Below, piece by piece: positions 26,822-35,619 of a stretch of DNA of 45,702 bases. Within the stretch, counting starts at the first letter, position 1. Every line of letters begins with the position of its first letter. Below the pieces are notes generated by a model, which saw only the letters and a list, made by a program, of their open reading frames with translations, searched no databases and had not been told where the DNA came from. Source of the stretch: Bacteroidales bacterium (GTDB taxonomy: Bacteria; Bacteroidota; Bacteroidia; Bacteroidales; F082); NCBI GenBank assembly GCA_017630195.1, contig JAGBVS010000211.1, positions 1 to 45,702 on the forward strand. Direction: 5' to 3'. A program made the translations under genes and the position numbers.

Positions 26822-26864
26822 CCCCCCCATAACTTATAGACTTATAGACTCATAGACTTATAGC
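26822..26864 (-). repeat. Right, inverted array of the 8-bp repeat with C run
   Basis: On the plus strand: seven C, AT, AA, then CTTATAGA, CTTATAGA, CTCATAGA, CTTATAGC. These are the reverse complement of the left array units, with a few changes. The stop codon and last codons (YKSMSL) of the convergent gene are inside it. Confidence 0.8.
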
Positions 26865-27753
26865 CTCTATAACTCCAAACAACAAGGAGCGACATCGCCC
26901 ATCGTGATAACAGCATCCAGAGATAGGCTCCACCGGCAGCTGAGAACAAAAGCAAATCTTCCAAATTGCTGTGCGATATTCCAATGTGACGATTCAAGAG
27001 GTCGTTTTCCTCTTTAGTGGTTTCCCCTTTCTCTGCCTCCTCTATCATGATGCCTGCTCCGTAGGCTAATCCTAATGTGTTGGAAACCAACCATAAGAAC
27101 GCTGTCTTTGGTGATAAGCCGAAAAATATCATTACAGGCTTTAAAAATCTTGAAATGTATTGTATAATGCCAAATTCAGTTAAAATCTTTTGTAATAATG
27201 TCAGAAGATAAACTAATATTGCCATCGTGACTATATTTTTTGTAGTCCTCAGAGCCCATTGTTTTAACATCACTACAAAAGTCAGCTTTTCCTGAATAGA
27301 ATTTCCCGCCATCGAAGTCTCAAAACTTCCTGGCATTATTTTATTTAAAATCCAAGCTAAAATAAAGGCTGATAATGTTCTTGTCAAAACTATGCTTAAA
27401 ACGGATGAACCTGTCTTGTGTTGAACTGCTGTCTCCACAATCATATTGTGCGAGCAAAGAACCATGACTGATAAAATTGTTGCAGCTCTGGTGCTTAAAT
27501 CTAAGGTCGTCATCACGGCGATGGCAGAATAGCAATTTACGAAATAGCCCGAAACATAAGCAAGAGCCGCCTCACCGGGCAGTCCGAAGTGTGAAAATAA
27601 AGGAGTGAGCCAATATGAAATCCATTCTATTATGCCAAAATACTGAAGCAGCAATATGACAAAAGATAACAAAGCCATTATCTTTGTCAGCCACCAGATA
27701 GTCTTGAATGCACTTGGCCCTGCAAGTTTTATGCAATTGACAAAACGTGACAC
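26842..27753 (-). CDS. Nucleoside-recognition (Gate) domain membrane protein
   Basis: 303 residues with about eight hydrophobic segments. Two similar halves: the first with the Gly-rich segment HFGLPGEAALAYVSGYF, the second with FFGLSPKTAFLWLVSNTLG, which is the pattern of nucleoside-recognition/Gate domain proteins (also spore-maturation SpmA/SpmB in Firmicutes). Inner membrane; transport role inferred only. The final six residues (YKSMSL) are encoded by the 8-bp repeat array, so the native C-terminus may have been replaced. It follows the barrel gene by 16 nt and is probably co-transcribed with it. Confidence 0.75.
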   Translation of the reverse strand: MSRFVNCIKLAGPSAFKTIWWLTKIMALLSFVILLLQYFGIIEWISYWLTPLFSHFGLPGEAALAYVSGYFVNCYSAIAVMTTLDLSTRAATILSVMVLCSHNMIVETAVQHKTGSSVLSIVLTRTLSAFILAWILNKIMPGSFETSMAGNSIQEKLTFVVMLKQWALRTTKNIVTMAILVYLLTLLQKILTEFGIIQYISRFLKPVMIFFGLSPKTAFLWLVSNTLGLAYGAGIMIEEAEKGETTKEENDLLNRHIGISHSNLEDLLLFSAAGGAYLWMLLSRWAMSLLVVWSYRGYKSMSL

Positions 27754-27769
27754 CCTACAATTCTATAAA

Positions 27770-28420
27770 TTACAGACGATTGACAAACTTAATGCTGAAA
27801 ATACCCATTGGGCTATTGTTTGAATAATTATTGGATTCTAACAAAGCACCGTTACCCAAATAATGTTCTGTTGTTATTTCGTAAAAATTATTTATACCAA
27901 AAGTATATTCCAAACCAAGGTGGATTTTGTTGAACGAGATGCCAAGTTCAGGAGCGAAAAACAAACCGTCGTCAATCATATTGATTTCATAAACTGTATA
28001 ATTGTTGTGATTGGTTTCTCTATAGGCAAATGATGTTGATGCAGGCTTGATGTTGATAAGGTATCCTACGTTAACGCTGTAATATGGAACAAATTTGGAT
28101 TCGCCTATGGCAATGTTGCCTCTAAAGTTGACAAATACAGGAATTTCTATAGCGACATCTTTGGTGGTTTCCTGTGTTAAAGTGACGGCCATCTGTTCAT
28201 CTATCATCGTACGATATGTTCCCATAAGACCGGCACCGATACCTATAGAAAAATATTCGTTATATGGACGACTGTATATGCCTTTGACAGAAATATTAAT
28301 GTCGTGTGTTTGTGTTCTGCCTAAAGAAAAGTCAATGTAACCTACATGTTCTTTTTGGGCATATGAAATATTGAACAACACGAATAAAGAAAAGAGTAAA
28401 GCTAATAATTTTGTTTTCAT
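27770..28420 (-). CDS. Outer-membrane beta-barrel protein
   Basis: 216 residues from ATG 28420, which gives a clean signal peptide MKTKLLALLFSLFVLFNISYAQ. The ATG at 28447 would add nine polar residues and is rejected. The mature part consists of alternating strands (VGYIDFSLG, FSIGIGAGLMG, FVPYYSVNVGYLI, GLFFAPELGISF, IHLGLEYTFGI) and ends MGIFSIKFVNRL, like porin-family barrels of about eight strands. Function unknown. It is the first gene of a two-gene unit with the Gate-domain protein. Confidence 0.75.
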   Translation of the reverse strand: MKTKLLALLFSLFVLFNISYAQKEHVGYIDFSLGRTQTHDINISVKGIYSRPYNEYFSIGIGAGLMGTYRTMIDEQMAVTLTQETTKDVAIEIPVFVNFRGNIAIGESKFVPYYSVNVGYLINIKPASTSFAYRETNHNNYTVYEINMIDDGLFFAPELGISFNKIHLGLEYTFGINNFYEITTEHYLGNGALLESNNYSNNSPMGIFSIKFVNRL

Positions 28421-28614
28421 AATAGATGTTATTTTAAATTTCTGCAAATTAAATGTTTTTTTTTCAATGTTACAAGTGCTTTTGCCATTATTTTTAGATG
28501 AAAATGTTAAAATAATTATGAGCTTTTTTCTTAATTTTTCTTTGCAATTGATTGATTTTTAAAGAATAAAATTTTTTTTTTGAAAAAGTGTGAAAATTAC
28601 AATTTTTATTGTAG

Positions 28615-28622
28615 TAATTTTG
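28615..28622 (+). promoter_or_regulatory. -7 box of topA
   Basis: TAATTTTG fits the consensus and lies 60 nt before the preferred topA ATG. The leader contains CGAAAC and GTTTCG (about 28628-28654), able to form a weak hairpin. The remaining part of 28421-28614 is AT-rich without recognisable features. Confidence 0.45.
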
Positions 28623-28682
28623 CACGTGCGAAACGATATGCTTTTTTGTTTCGATATATACGAACTTAACACATTTATATAT

Positions 28683-31001
28683 ATGGTAAAGAATTTAGTT
28701 ATTGTTGAGTCTCCTGCTAAGGCAAAAACCATAGAAGGTTTCTTGGGAAAAGACTTCGTAGTTAAATCAAGCTACGGTCATGTGAGAGACTTGAACAAGT
28801 CAAACTTGAGTTTGGATATGGAAAACGGTTTCCAGCCATTGTACGACATTCCGTCAGACAAGAAGGCATTGGTAGCCGAATTAAAGAAATTAGCTGAGGG
28901 CGCCGAAATGGTGTGGCTCGCATCCGATGAAGACCGTGAAGGAGAATCTATTTCATGGCATCTTTTCGAAACATTAGGATTACAAGATGATAAATATCGT
29001 CGTATTGTTTTCCACGAAATTACAAAAACCGCTATAAACCACGCTATCGACAATCCTCGTAAGATTGACATGGACCTCGTTTCTGCACAGCAGGCTCGTC
29101 GTGTCCTTGACCGTCTCGTGGGTTATGAGTTGTCACCGCTTCTTTGGAAGAAAGTAAAGCCAGCTCTCTCTGCCGGTCGCGTGCAATCTGTTGTAGTCCG
29201 TCTTATCGTTGAATGTGAAGAAGAAATCAAAAACTTCAAACAACAAAGCGCATTCCGCGTAACAGCAATATTCACATTCACCATCGACAATCATGAATAT
29301 TCACTTTCAGCAGAATTGCCTCATCGTTTCGAGAAAGAAGAAGACGCTCACGCTTTCTTGCAAAACTGCAAAGATGCTGCTTATAAAATCAAATCTGTCG
29401 ATAAGAAACCTCTTTCAAAATTACCGGCTCCTCCATTTACAACTTCAACATTGCAACAAGAAGCTGGCCGTAAATTGGGTTTCTCAGTCAGCAACACAAT
29501 GAGAATTGCTCAGCAACTTTATGAGTCAGGTAAGATTACTTACATGCGTACCGACTCCGTCAACTTGTCGCAATTTGCTCTCATGTCTGCAAAAAAAGAA
29601 ATCGAGAATTTGTACGGACCTCAATACGTTAAAAATCGTCAGTTTACTACCAAGAGCAAAGGCGCTCAAGAAGCTCACGAAGCTATTCGCCCAACGTATC
29701 TCGACCAACAAACTATAAAAGGCACAGCCGACGAACGTAAATTGTACGAACTTATCTGGAAACGTACTATCGCTTCTCAAATGGCTGAAGCTCAAATAGA
29801 AAAGACAAACGTAAGCATAGAAGTATCTAATTCAGACAAAGAATTTACAGCAAGCGGTGAAGTCGTTTTATTCGATGGTTTCTTGAAAGTCTATACAGAA
29901 AGCAGCAGCGATGAACAAGGTGAAACTGTTAATGCAATGTTGCCTCCTCTCATCGTAGGTCAAGCCCTCGATTTGGAAAAAATGGAAGCTCAACAAAGAT
30001 TCACACGTCGTCCTCCTCGTTATACCGAATCAAGTTTGGTTAAGAAAATGGAAGAACTCGGAATCGGTCGTCCTTCAACATACGCTCCAACAATCTCGAC
30101 AATTCAAAAGAGAGGTTATGTAGAAAAGAAAGATATTCAAGGTGAAGTGCGTAACTATAAAGTACTTACATTGAAGAAAAACAAGATTACAGAAAAAATA
30201 GGCAAGGAAACTATAGGTAACGAAAAAGCTAAACTCGTTCCAACAGATATCGGTATTCTCGTCAACAGATTCTTGATTCAGTTCTTTGAAACAATTGTCG
30301 ATTATAACTTTACAGCTAATGTTGAAAAAGAATTCGATAAAATTGCTGAAGGCGAATGTAAATGGAACGCCATGATTAACGATTTCTACAAGGATTTCCA
30401 TAAACAGATAGAAGAAACATCAGACAATTCAGGTAAGTTCAGCGGCGAGAAATTCCTCGGCGTTGACCCTGTCTCCGGCAAGAATGTTTTCGTGAAAATC
30501 GGTCGTTTCGGCCCGGTCGCTCAAATCGGTGATACAGACTCTGAAGAAAAACCTAAGTTCGCAGGCTTGCATAAAGATCAAAGCATTGAATCAATTACAT
30601 TGGAAGAAGTCCTCGATTTGTTCGCTTTCCCACGTACACTTGGCGAATATGAAGATGCTGAAATTCAAGTAGCTATCGGTCGCTTCGGCCCTTATATCAA
30701 ACATAATAATACATTCTACAGCCTTTCAAAACTTGATGATCCTTCAATGGTTACATTTATGAGAGCTGTCGAAATAATCGAATCAAAACGTAAGGCCGAC
30801 TTAGACAATATCGTTTCTACATATCCAGAAAACCCTGATTTGAAAGTCCTTAAAGGTCGTTTTGGTATTTATATAGCATTGGATAAACAAAACTACAAGA
30901 TACCAAAGACTTACGATCCAACTAACTTGTCATATCAAGATTGTATGGACATTATCAGCGATCCAAATAACGCATCAAAGAAAAAAGGAAAATCTAAATA
31001 A
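28683..31001 (+). CDS. topA: DNA topoisomerase I (type IA)
   Basis: 772 residues from ATG 28683. The longer frame from 28590 adds 31 residues covering the -7 box and leader, so it is rejected; MVKNLVIVESPAKAKTIEGF is the standard TopA N-terminus. The Toprim acidic residues are Glu9 (VES) and the DEDREGE motif at 82-88. The catalytic tyrosine is Tyr287 in ITYMRTDS. Central-hole and gate regions follow (RPPRYTESSLVKKMEELGIGRPSTYAPT). The C-terminus has GRFGPVAQIG, GRFGPYIKHN and GRFGIYIAL repeats, the topoisomerase C-terminal repeats typical of Bacteroidetes, instead of cysteine zinc fingers. It relaxes negative supercoils in the cytoplasm. Confidence 0.96.
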   Translation: MVKNLVIVESPAKAKTIEGFLGKDFVVKSSYGHVRDLNKSNLSLDMENGFQPLYDIPSDKKALVAELKKLAEGAEMVWLASDEDREGESISWHLFETLGLQDDKYRRIVFHEITKTAINHAIDNPRKIDMDLVSAQQARRVLDRLVGYELSPLLWKKVKPALSAGRVQSVVVRLIVECEEEIKNFKQQSAFRVTAIFTFTIDNHEYSLSAELPHRFEKEEDAHAFLQNCKDAAYKIKSVDKKPLSKLPAPPFTTSTLQQEAGRKLGFSVSNTMRIAQQLYESGKITYMRTDSVNLSQFALMSAKKEIENLYGPQYVKNRQFTTKSKGAQEAHEAIRPTYLDQQTIKGTADERKLYELIWKRTIASQMAEAQIEKTNVSIEVSNSDKEFTASGEVVLFDGFLKVYTESSSDEQGETVNAMLPPLIVGQALDLEKMEAQQRFTRRPPRYTESSLVKKMEELGIGRPSTYAPTISTIQKRGYVEKKDIQGEVRNYKVLTLKKNKITEKIGKETIGNEKAKLVPTDIGILVNRFLIQFFETIVDYNFTANVEKEFDKIAEGECKWNAMINDFYKDFHKQIEETSDNSGKFSGEKFLGVDPVSGKNVFVKIGRFGPVAQIGDTDSEEKPKFAGLHKDQSIESITLEEVLDLFAFPRTLGEYEDAEIQVAIGRFGPYIKHNNTFYSLSKLDDPSMVTFMRAVEIIESKRKADLDNIVSTYPENPDLKVLKGRFGIYIALDKQNYKIPKTYDPTNLSYQDCMDIISDPNNASKKKGKSK

Positions 31002-31016
31002 AGACTAAAGTCTTAA

Positions 31017-33869
31017 TCAGTGCGCTTCTAACCAATTAGTTCCAGTATTGAGATTTACTTCAATAGGAACGTTGAGTGGAAGCGCATTTATCATTTTATC
31101 TTTGACGATATTACTTAAAAAGTCCAATTCTTCTTTATAGACGTCAAAAACCAATTCATCGTGAACTTGTAATATCATCTTGGATTTCATATTGTTGTCT
31201 GTCATTTCCTTATGTATATTTGCCATAGCGATTTTAATCATGTCGGCAGAAGTACCTTGTATTGGCGCATTGATGGCGTTGCGTTCTGCAAAATTACGAA
31301 CCACGCTATTGCCTGCGTTGATGTCTTTTAAGTAACGACGACGTCCGAGCATTGTCTCAACATAGCCGTGTTGTTTTGCAAAATCAACTTGTTTGTCTAT
31401 ATATTCTTGAATACCAATGTATTCTTTAAAATAATTCTTGATTATCTCTGACGCTTCGCTTCTTGAAATTCCTAAACGTTCGGCGAGACCGAATGCCGAC
31501 ATTCCATAAATAATTCCAAAGTTGACAGCTTTAGCATTACGACGCATCTCTTTTGTAACATCTTCTATAGCAATATTATACACGCGAGAAGCTGTATCGG
31601 TATGAATATCCTTGCCGCTTCTGAAAGCATCTTGCATAACGGTGTCGCCACTGAGATGAGCGATTATTCGCAACTCAATCTGAGAATAATCAGCAGCCAG
31701 CAAGATATGATTTTCATCTCTTGGAACAAAAGCTTTTCTGATTTCTTTGCCTTTGTCGGTTCTCACCGGAATGTTTTGCAAATTAGGATTGTTGGAACTT
31801 AATCGTCCTGTTGCTGTAATAGCTTGATTATAAGATGTGTGAATCAATCCGTCGTTAAGATTTACTAATGAAGGCAAAGAGTCAACATATGTAGATTTAA
31901 GTTTCGTTAAAGAACGATAATCTAAAATATTCTGAACAATAGGGTTTTCATTTACAATCTTTTGAAGAATATCTTCTCCTGTAGGATATTGTCCAGTCTT
32001 GGTTTTTTTGGCTGGCGCCTTGATATTTAGTTTCTCAAAAAGAACTTCTCCAAGTTGTTTCGGAGAACCAATATTGAATGAAGTTCCTGCAATTTCATAT
32101 ATACTATTTTCAATTTCACGAATTTCTTTAGCTTGTTCATTGCTGATTTGTTGTAGGCCTTCAATATCGATTTTAACACCGTTTGCCTCCATTTTTGCCA
32201 AAACCTTGACTAAAGGCATCTCAATTTCGTAAAATAGTTTTTCTAATTGATTTTCAATTATTAAAGGTTTAAATTTGTTATAAAACTGTATTGTTATGTC
32301 GGCATCTTCTGCTGCATATTCTTTCACTTTTTCAATAGGCACATCGCGCATGCTGATTTGACTTCTCCCCTTGCCTATCAATTCTTCGATGGCAATTGGA
32401 GTGTAGTCAAGATATACGTCAGAAAGATAATCCATGCCGTGATTCTGTTCTGGTTCAATGAGATAGTGAGCAATCATTGTGTCCCAAAGATTGTTTTTTA
32501 TCTCAATGTCGTATCTTGCGAGAATTGAAAGGTCGAATTTTATATTGTGACCGACAATAGTTTTTTCTTTGTTTGAAAAAATAGGCAAAAACTTGTTCAA
32601 CAATGATTTACATTGTTCTTTATCGGCAGGAAGCGGAATGTAATAAGCCTCGTGTGCTTTGACTGAAAATGACATTCCAACTAATGATGAAGAATAAATA
32701 TTTAATCCTGTTGTTTCTGTGTCAAAAGCAAAAATATCATTGTTATTCAATAAATTGATAAGTTTGTTTATTTTGTCTTCGTCATTTGTCAAATGATATT
32801 CATGATTTTGTGTCTGGTAGTTTTTCTTTGAGGAGAAAAGAGAAAGTGAGCCGTTACTATCATTAGAATCGCCAAAAAGATCAAGCTGACCGTTTTGATT
32901 TTGTGGTACTTTATTTTTATCATTATCAACAGCCAATTCCTCATCCCTCATTCCTAATTCCTCATTATCAACTTGCGGTCTTGTAGTCTTGTAGTCTTGT
33001 TGACTTAATTTAAATCTCGACATGAAAGTTCTGAACTCAAGTTCTTCAAACAATTCTGTAAGACATTGAAAATCTGGTTCTTTAACTTCCAGACATTTTT
33101 CATCAAAGTCAATCGGCACTTCGATATTGATAGTGGCAAGTTTTTTTGACATAAGGCCTTGTTGAGCGAAATTGATTACATTTTCACACATTTTGCCTTT
33201 CAGTTTGTCAGCGTTATTGATAAGATTTTCGACGGAATCGTATTCGGCGATAAGTTTGGATGCGGTTTTCTCTCCGATACCAGGAATGCCAGGAATGTTG
33301 TCGGAAGCGTCGCCCCAAAGTCCGAGAATATCGATTACCTGTTCAGGTCGAGCGATGCCATATTTCTCGCACACGTCATTAGGACCGAGTATTTTTGCCG
33401 GTTCACCGCCTTTAGCAGGTTTGTAAATGAATATATTGTCGCTTACAAGTTGTCCGAAATCTTTGTCAGGAGTCATCATATAGGTTGTAAAACCTTCTTT
33501 TTCAGCTTTTTTAGAAAGCGTTCCAATAATGTCGTCGGCTTCATATCCTTCGCATTCGAAGATAGGAATGTTAAATCCTTTTATGATTTCTTTGATGTAA
33601 GGGACAGAAATTTTGATGTCGGGAGGAGTCTCTTCGCGGTTTGCTTTATATGCCGAGAAGTCGTCGGTGCGTAAAGTTGGCGCTCCGAGGTCGAAGGCGA
33701 CACCTATATGAGTCGGTTTCTCGTTTCTTAGCACTTCATATAAGGTGTTAAGAAAACCCATTATAGCCGAAGTGTTAAGTCCTTTAGAATTGATTCTTGG
33801 ATTTTTGTTTAAAGCGAAATAAGCTCTATATATCAATGCGTAAGCGTCAAGTAAGAATAATTTTTTCAT
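31017..33869 (-). CDS. polA: DNA polymerase I
   Basis: 950 residues from ATG 33869 (MKKLFLLDAYALIYRAYFAL); another ATG is adjacent at 33872 and the frame reaches 33905. The N-terminal 5' nuclease has FECEGYEADDIIGTL and LWGDASDNIPGIPGIGEKTA. The 3'-5' exonuclease domain appears active, with IFAFDTETTGL (motif Exo I Asp and Glu) and VGHNIKFDLSIL. The polymerase motifs are DYSQIELRIIAHLSGD (A), the O-helix RRNAKAVNFGIIYG (B) and QVHDELVFDV (C). Between the nuclease and exonuclease domains lies a linker, DYKTTRPQVDNEELGMRDEE followed by LAVDND, encoded by what looks like intergenic-type repeat DNA. It converges on topA with a 15-nt gap. Confidence 0.96.
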   Translation of the reverse strand: MKKLFLLDAYALIYRAYFALNKNPRINSKGLNTSAIMGFLNTLYEVLRNEKPTHIGVAFDLGAPTLRTDDFSAYKANREETPPDIKISVPYIKEIIKGFNIPIFECEGYEADDIIGTLSKKAEKEGFTTYMMTPDKDFGQLVSDNIFIYKPAKGGEPAKILGPNDVCEKYGIARPEQVIDILGLWGDASDNIPGIPGIGEKTASKLIAEYDSVENLINNADKLKGKMCENVINFAQQGLMSKKLATINIEVPIDFDEKCLEVKEPDFQCLTELFEELEFRTFMSRFKLSQQDYKTTRPQVDNEELGMRDEELAVDNDKNKVPQNQNGQLDLFGDSNDSNGSLSLFSSKKNYQTQNHEYHLTNDEDKINKLINLLNNNDIFAFDTETTGLNIYSSSLVGMSFSVKAHEAYYIPLPADKEQCKSLLNKFLPIFSNKEKTIVGHNIKFDLSILARYDIEIKNNLWDTMIAHYLIEPEQNHGMDYLSDVYLDYTPIAIEELIGKGRSQISMRDVPIEKVKEYAAEDADITIQFYNKFKPLIIENQLEKLFYEIEMPLVKVLAKMEANGVKIDIEGLQQISNEQAKEIREIENSIYEIAGTSFNIGSPKQLGEVLFEKLNIKAPAKKTKTGQYPTGEDILQKIVNENPIVQNILDYRSLTKLKSTYVDSLPSLVNLNDGLIHTSYNQAITATGRLSSNNPNLQNIPVRTDKGKEIRKAFVPRDENHILLAADYSQIELRIIAHLSGDTVMQDAFRSGKDIHTDTASRVYNIAIEDVTKEMRRNAKAVNFGIIYGMSAFGLAERLGISRSEASEIIKNYFKEYIGIQEYIDKQVDFAKQHGYVETMLGRRRYLKDINAGNSVVRNFAERNAINAPIQGTSADMIKIAMANIHKEMTDNNMKSKMILQVHDELVFDVYKEELDFLSNIVKDKMINALPLNVPIEVNLNTGTNWLEAH
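32923..33003 (-). repeat. Repeat-derived insertion in the polA linker
   Basis: On the coding strand, three AAGAC-type units (CAAGACTACAAGACTACAAG, then ACCGCAAG; 33003-32971) are followed by GAGGAATTAGGAATGAGGGA and TGAGGAATTGG. The first part matches the non-coding repeat at 11455-11480. It stays in frame and encodes a charged, probably unstructured stretch. Confidence 0.5.
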
Positions 33870-34046
33870 CATATAAATTTTATAGTAAAAGTATGAAAAA
33901 AACACTTACGCAGGTGAATAAAAAGTAAAATTAGTTGGTTTATACAGCTGAATTATTTTTTAAATCTAAGATGCTGATAATCAATATTAGCATTTTTTAA
34001 GAAGTCAAATAATCAAAAAAAAATGTTATAATTTGAAAAAATGGTT

Positions 34047-34054
34047 TAACTTTG
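34047..34054 (+). promoter_or_regulatory. -7 box of the acpP operon
   Basis: TAACTTTG fits TAnnTTTG and lies 54 nt before the acpP ATG. TTTG at 34032-34035 is too close (11 nt) to be a convincing -33 element. The rest of 33870-34107 is AT-rich and shows no gene. Confidence 0.5.
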
Positions 34055-34107
34055 CAAAGATTTTTTTCTTGAGCAGAAAAAGTATTATTAACTTAAATTT
34101 TAAAATC

Positions 34108-34344
34108 ATGGCAGACGTAAAAGAAAAAGTTGTGTCAATCATCGTTGATAAATTAGGCGTTAATCCTGAAGACGTAGTAGAAACAGCAAGTTTTACAAAT
34201 GATTTAGGTGCCGATTCACTTGACACAGTTGAGTTAATCATGGAATTCGAAAAAGAATTTAATGTATCAATTCCAGATGACCAAGCAGAGAAAATCTCTA
34301 CAGTGGGTGATGCTTTGAAATATATTGAAGAAAATATTGGATAA
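34108..34344 (+). CDS. acpP: Acyl carrier protein
   Basis: 78 residues from ATG 34108 ([12 protein letters not shown]). The longer frame from 34033 overlaps the -7 box and is rejected. The phosphopantetheine attachment site is Ser37 in [15 protein letters not shown]. Acidic, helical and of normal ACP length. It carries growing acyl chains in fatty-acid synthesis in the cytoplasm. It is followed after 15 nt by fabF, the usual Bacteroidetes order acpP-fabF-rnc. Confidence 0.97.
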   Translation: MADVKEKVVSIIVDKLGVNPEDVVETASFTNDLGADSLDTVELIMEFEKEFNVSIPDDQAEKISTVGDALKYIEENIG

Positions 34345-34359
34345 AACAAGCAATAATAT

Positions 34360-35610
34360 ATGGAGTTAAAACGTGTAGTTGTCACTGGATTAGGCGCTAT
34401 TACGCCGGTAGGCAATACGGTCTCTGAGTTTTGGGATTCAATATGTAAAGGTGTTAATGGTGCTGGTGATATAACTCGTTTTGACTGCACGAGGTTCAAG
34501 ACTCGCATAGCATGTGAAGTCAAGAACTATGACCCACAAAATTTCTTTGATCGCAAAGAATCCAGAAAATTGGATTTATATACACAGTTTGCAATCATTG
34601 CATCTGATGAAGCGATTAAAGATTCAGAAATTAATAAAGACAATACTGACTATGATGAGGTTGGTGTTGTCTTTAGTTCTGGTATAGGCGGTATAAATAG
34701 TTTTTATGAAGAAGTCGCTGCTTATGCCACTGGAGACGGAACTCCACGTTACAACCCTTTCATCATCCCTAAATTATTACCCGATTTGGCAGGCGGCCAT
34801 ATTTCGATAAGGAATGGCTTCCATGGACCGAATTATTCAACAGTTTCGGCTTGTGCCTCATCGGCTAACGCTATCGCTGAAGGTTTTAATTATATTCGTT
34901 CAGGCATGCTTTCGGTTGTAGTAGTCGGCGGCTCAGAAGCAGCTGTCTCTCCTCCTGCAATGGGCGGATTTGAGGCAATGCGCGCAATGACAACACGCAA
35001 CGATGACCCAATGACAGCATCACGTCCATTCGACGCCGATCGTGACGGTTTCCTAATGGGTGAAGGCTGTGGCTGTCTCGTCTTGGAAGAATATGAACAT
35101 GCTATAGCTCGCGGCGCAAAGATATATGGTGAAATATCAGGCTGCGGACTCTCAAGCGATGCCTATCATATTACAGCTCCTCATCCGGAAGGTCTCGGCG
35201 CTATGATGTGTATGCAACGTGCTCTTAAATCAGCAGGATTGCAAACAACCGACATCGACCATATAAACACACATGGAACATCAACGCCAGCAGGTGATAC
35301 ATCAGAAGCAATGGCTATCAGCAAATTGTTCGGAGATCATGTTTCTAATATGCCAATCAACTCAATAAAATCAATGACAGGCCATTTGCTCGGCGGTTCA
35401 AGCGCAATAGAAGCAATAGCAACAGTATTGACATTGAAATATGGCATTATTCCTCCAACAATAAACCACTTCAATGATGACCCTTCAATAGATCCTAAGC
35501 TCGATATAGTCTATTGGAACGCACGCCAGAAGGAAATGACTTACGCAATAAGTAATGCTTTCGGATTCGGCGGCCATAATGCAAGTATAGTTTTTAAAAA
35601 ATATCAATAA
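34360..35610 (+). CDS. fabF: Beta-ketoacyl-ACP synthase II
   Basis: 416 residues. Condenses malonyl-ACP with acyl-ACP in fatty-acid elongation. The catalytic triad is visible: Cys165 in TVSACASSAN, His305 in HINTHGTSTPAGD and His342 in MTGHLLGGSS. The C-terminal NAFGFGGHNASIVFKK motif is also present. The ATG at 34360 gives MELKRVVVTGLGAITPVG, the normal N-terminus. The downstream rnc start follows after 9 nt and lies in the same frame, behind the TAA of fabF. Confidence 0.97.
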   Translation: MELKRVVVTGLGAITPVGNTVSEFWDSICKGVNGAGDITRFDCTRFKTRIACEVKNYDPQNFFDRKESRKLDLYTQFAIIASDEAIKDSEINKDNTDYDEVGVVFSSGIGGINSFYEEVAAYATGDGTPRYNPFIIPKLLPDLAGGHISIRNGFHGPNYSTVSACASSANAIAEGFNYIRSGMLSVVVVGGSEAAVSPPAMGGFEAMRAMTTRNDDPMTASRPFDADRDGFLMGEGCGCLVLEEYEHAIARGAKIYGEISGCGLSSDAYHITAPHPEGLGAMMCMQRALKSAGLQTTDIDHINTHGTSTPAGDTSEAMAISKLFGDHVSNMPINSIKSMTGHLLGGSSAIEAIATVLTLKYGIIPPTINHFNDDPSIDPKLDIVYWNARQKEMTYAISNAFGFGGHNASIVFKKYQ

Positions 35611-35619
35611 ATTAAAGCC

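Larger units (their letters stand above)
26365..26864. mobile_element. Putative S23/four-helix-bundle cassette bounded by inverted repeat arrays
   Basis: A 500-bp unit: four 8-bp repeats at the left end (26365-26396), a G-rich stretch (GGGG, then TGGG), the four-helix-bundle gene, a run of seven C (26822-26828), and four 8-bp repeats in inverted orientation at the right end (to 26864). The two ends could pair in RNA over about 40 nt. It sits exactly between radA and a convergent gene and overlaps the last codons of both. This resembles 23S rRNA intervening sequences, which carry the same protein family between paired ends, but outside rRNA. Mobility is inferred. Confidence 0.5.

Noticed and set aside
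33159-33674. 171-codon open frame on the plus strand opposite polA
   Set aside because: It mirrors the conserved 5' nuclease domain of polA on the other strand, has no homology I recognise and no promoter; an antisense shadow.
34026-34523. 165-codon open frame on the minus strand across acpP and fabF
   Set aside because: It covers the conserved acpP gene and the acpP-fabF junction in antisense; composition is not protein-like.
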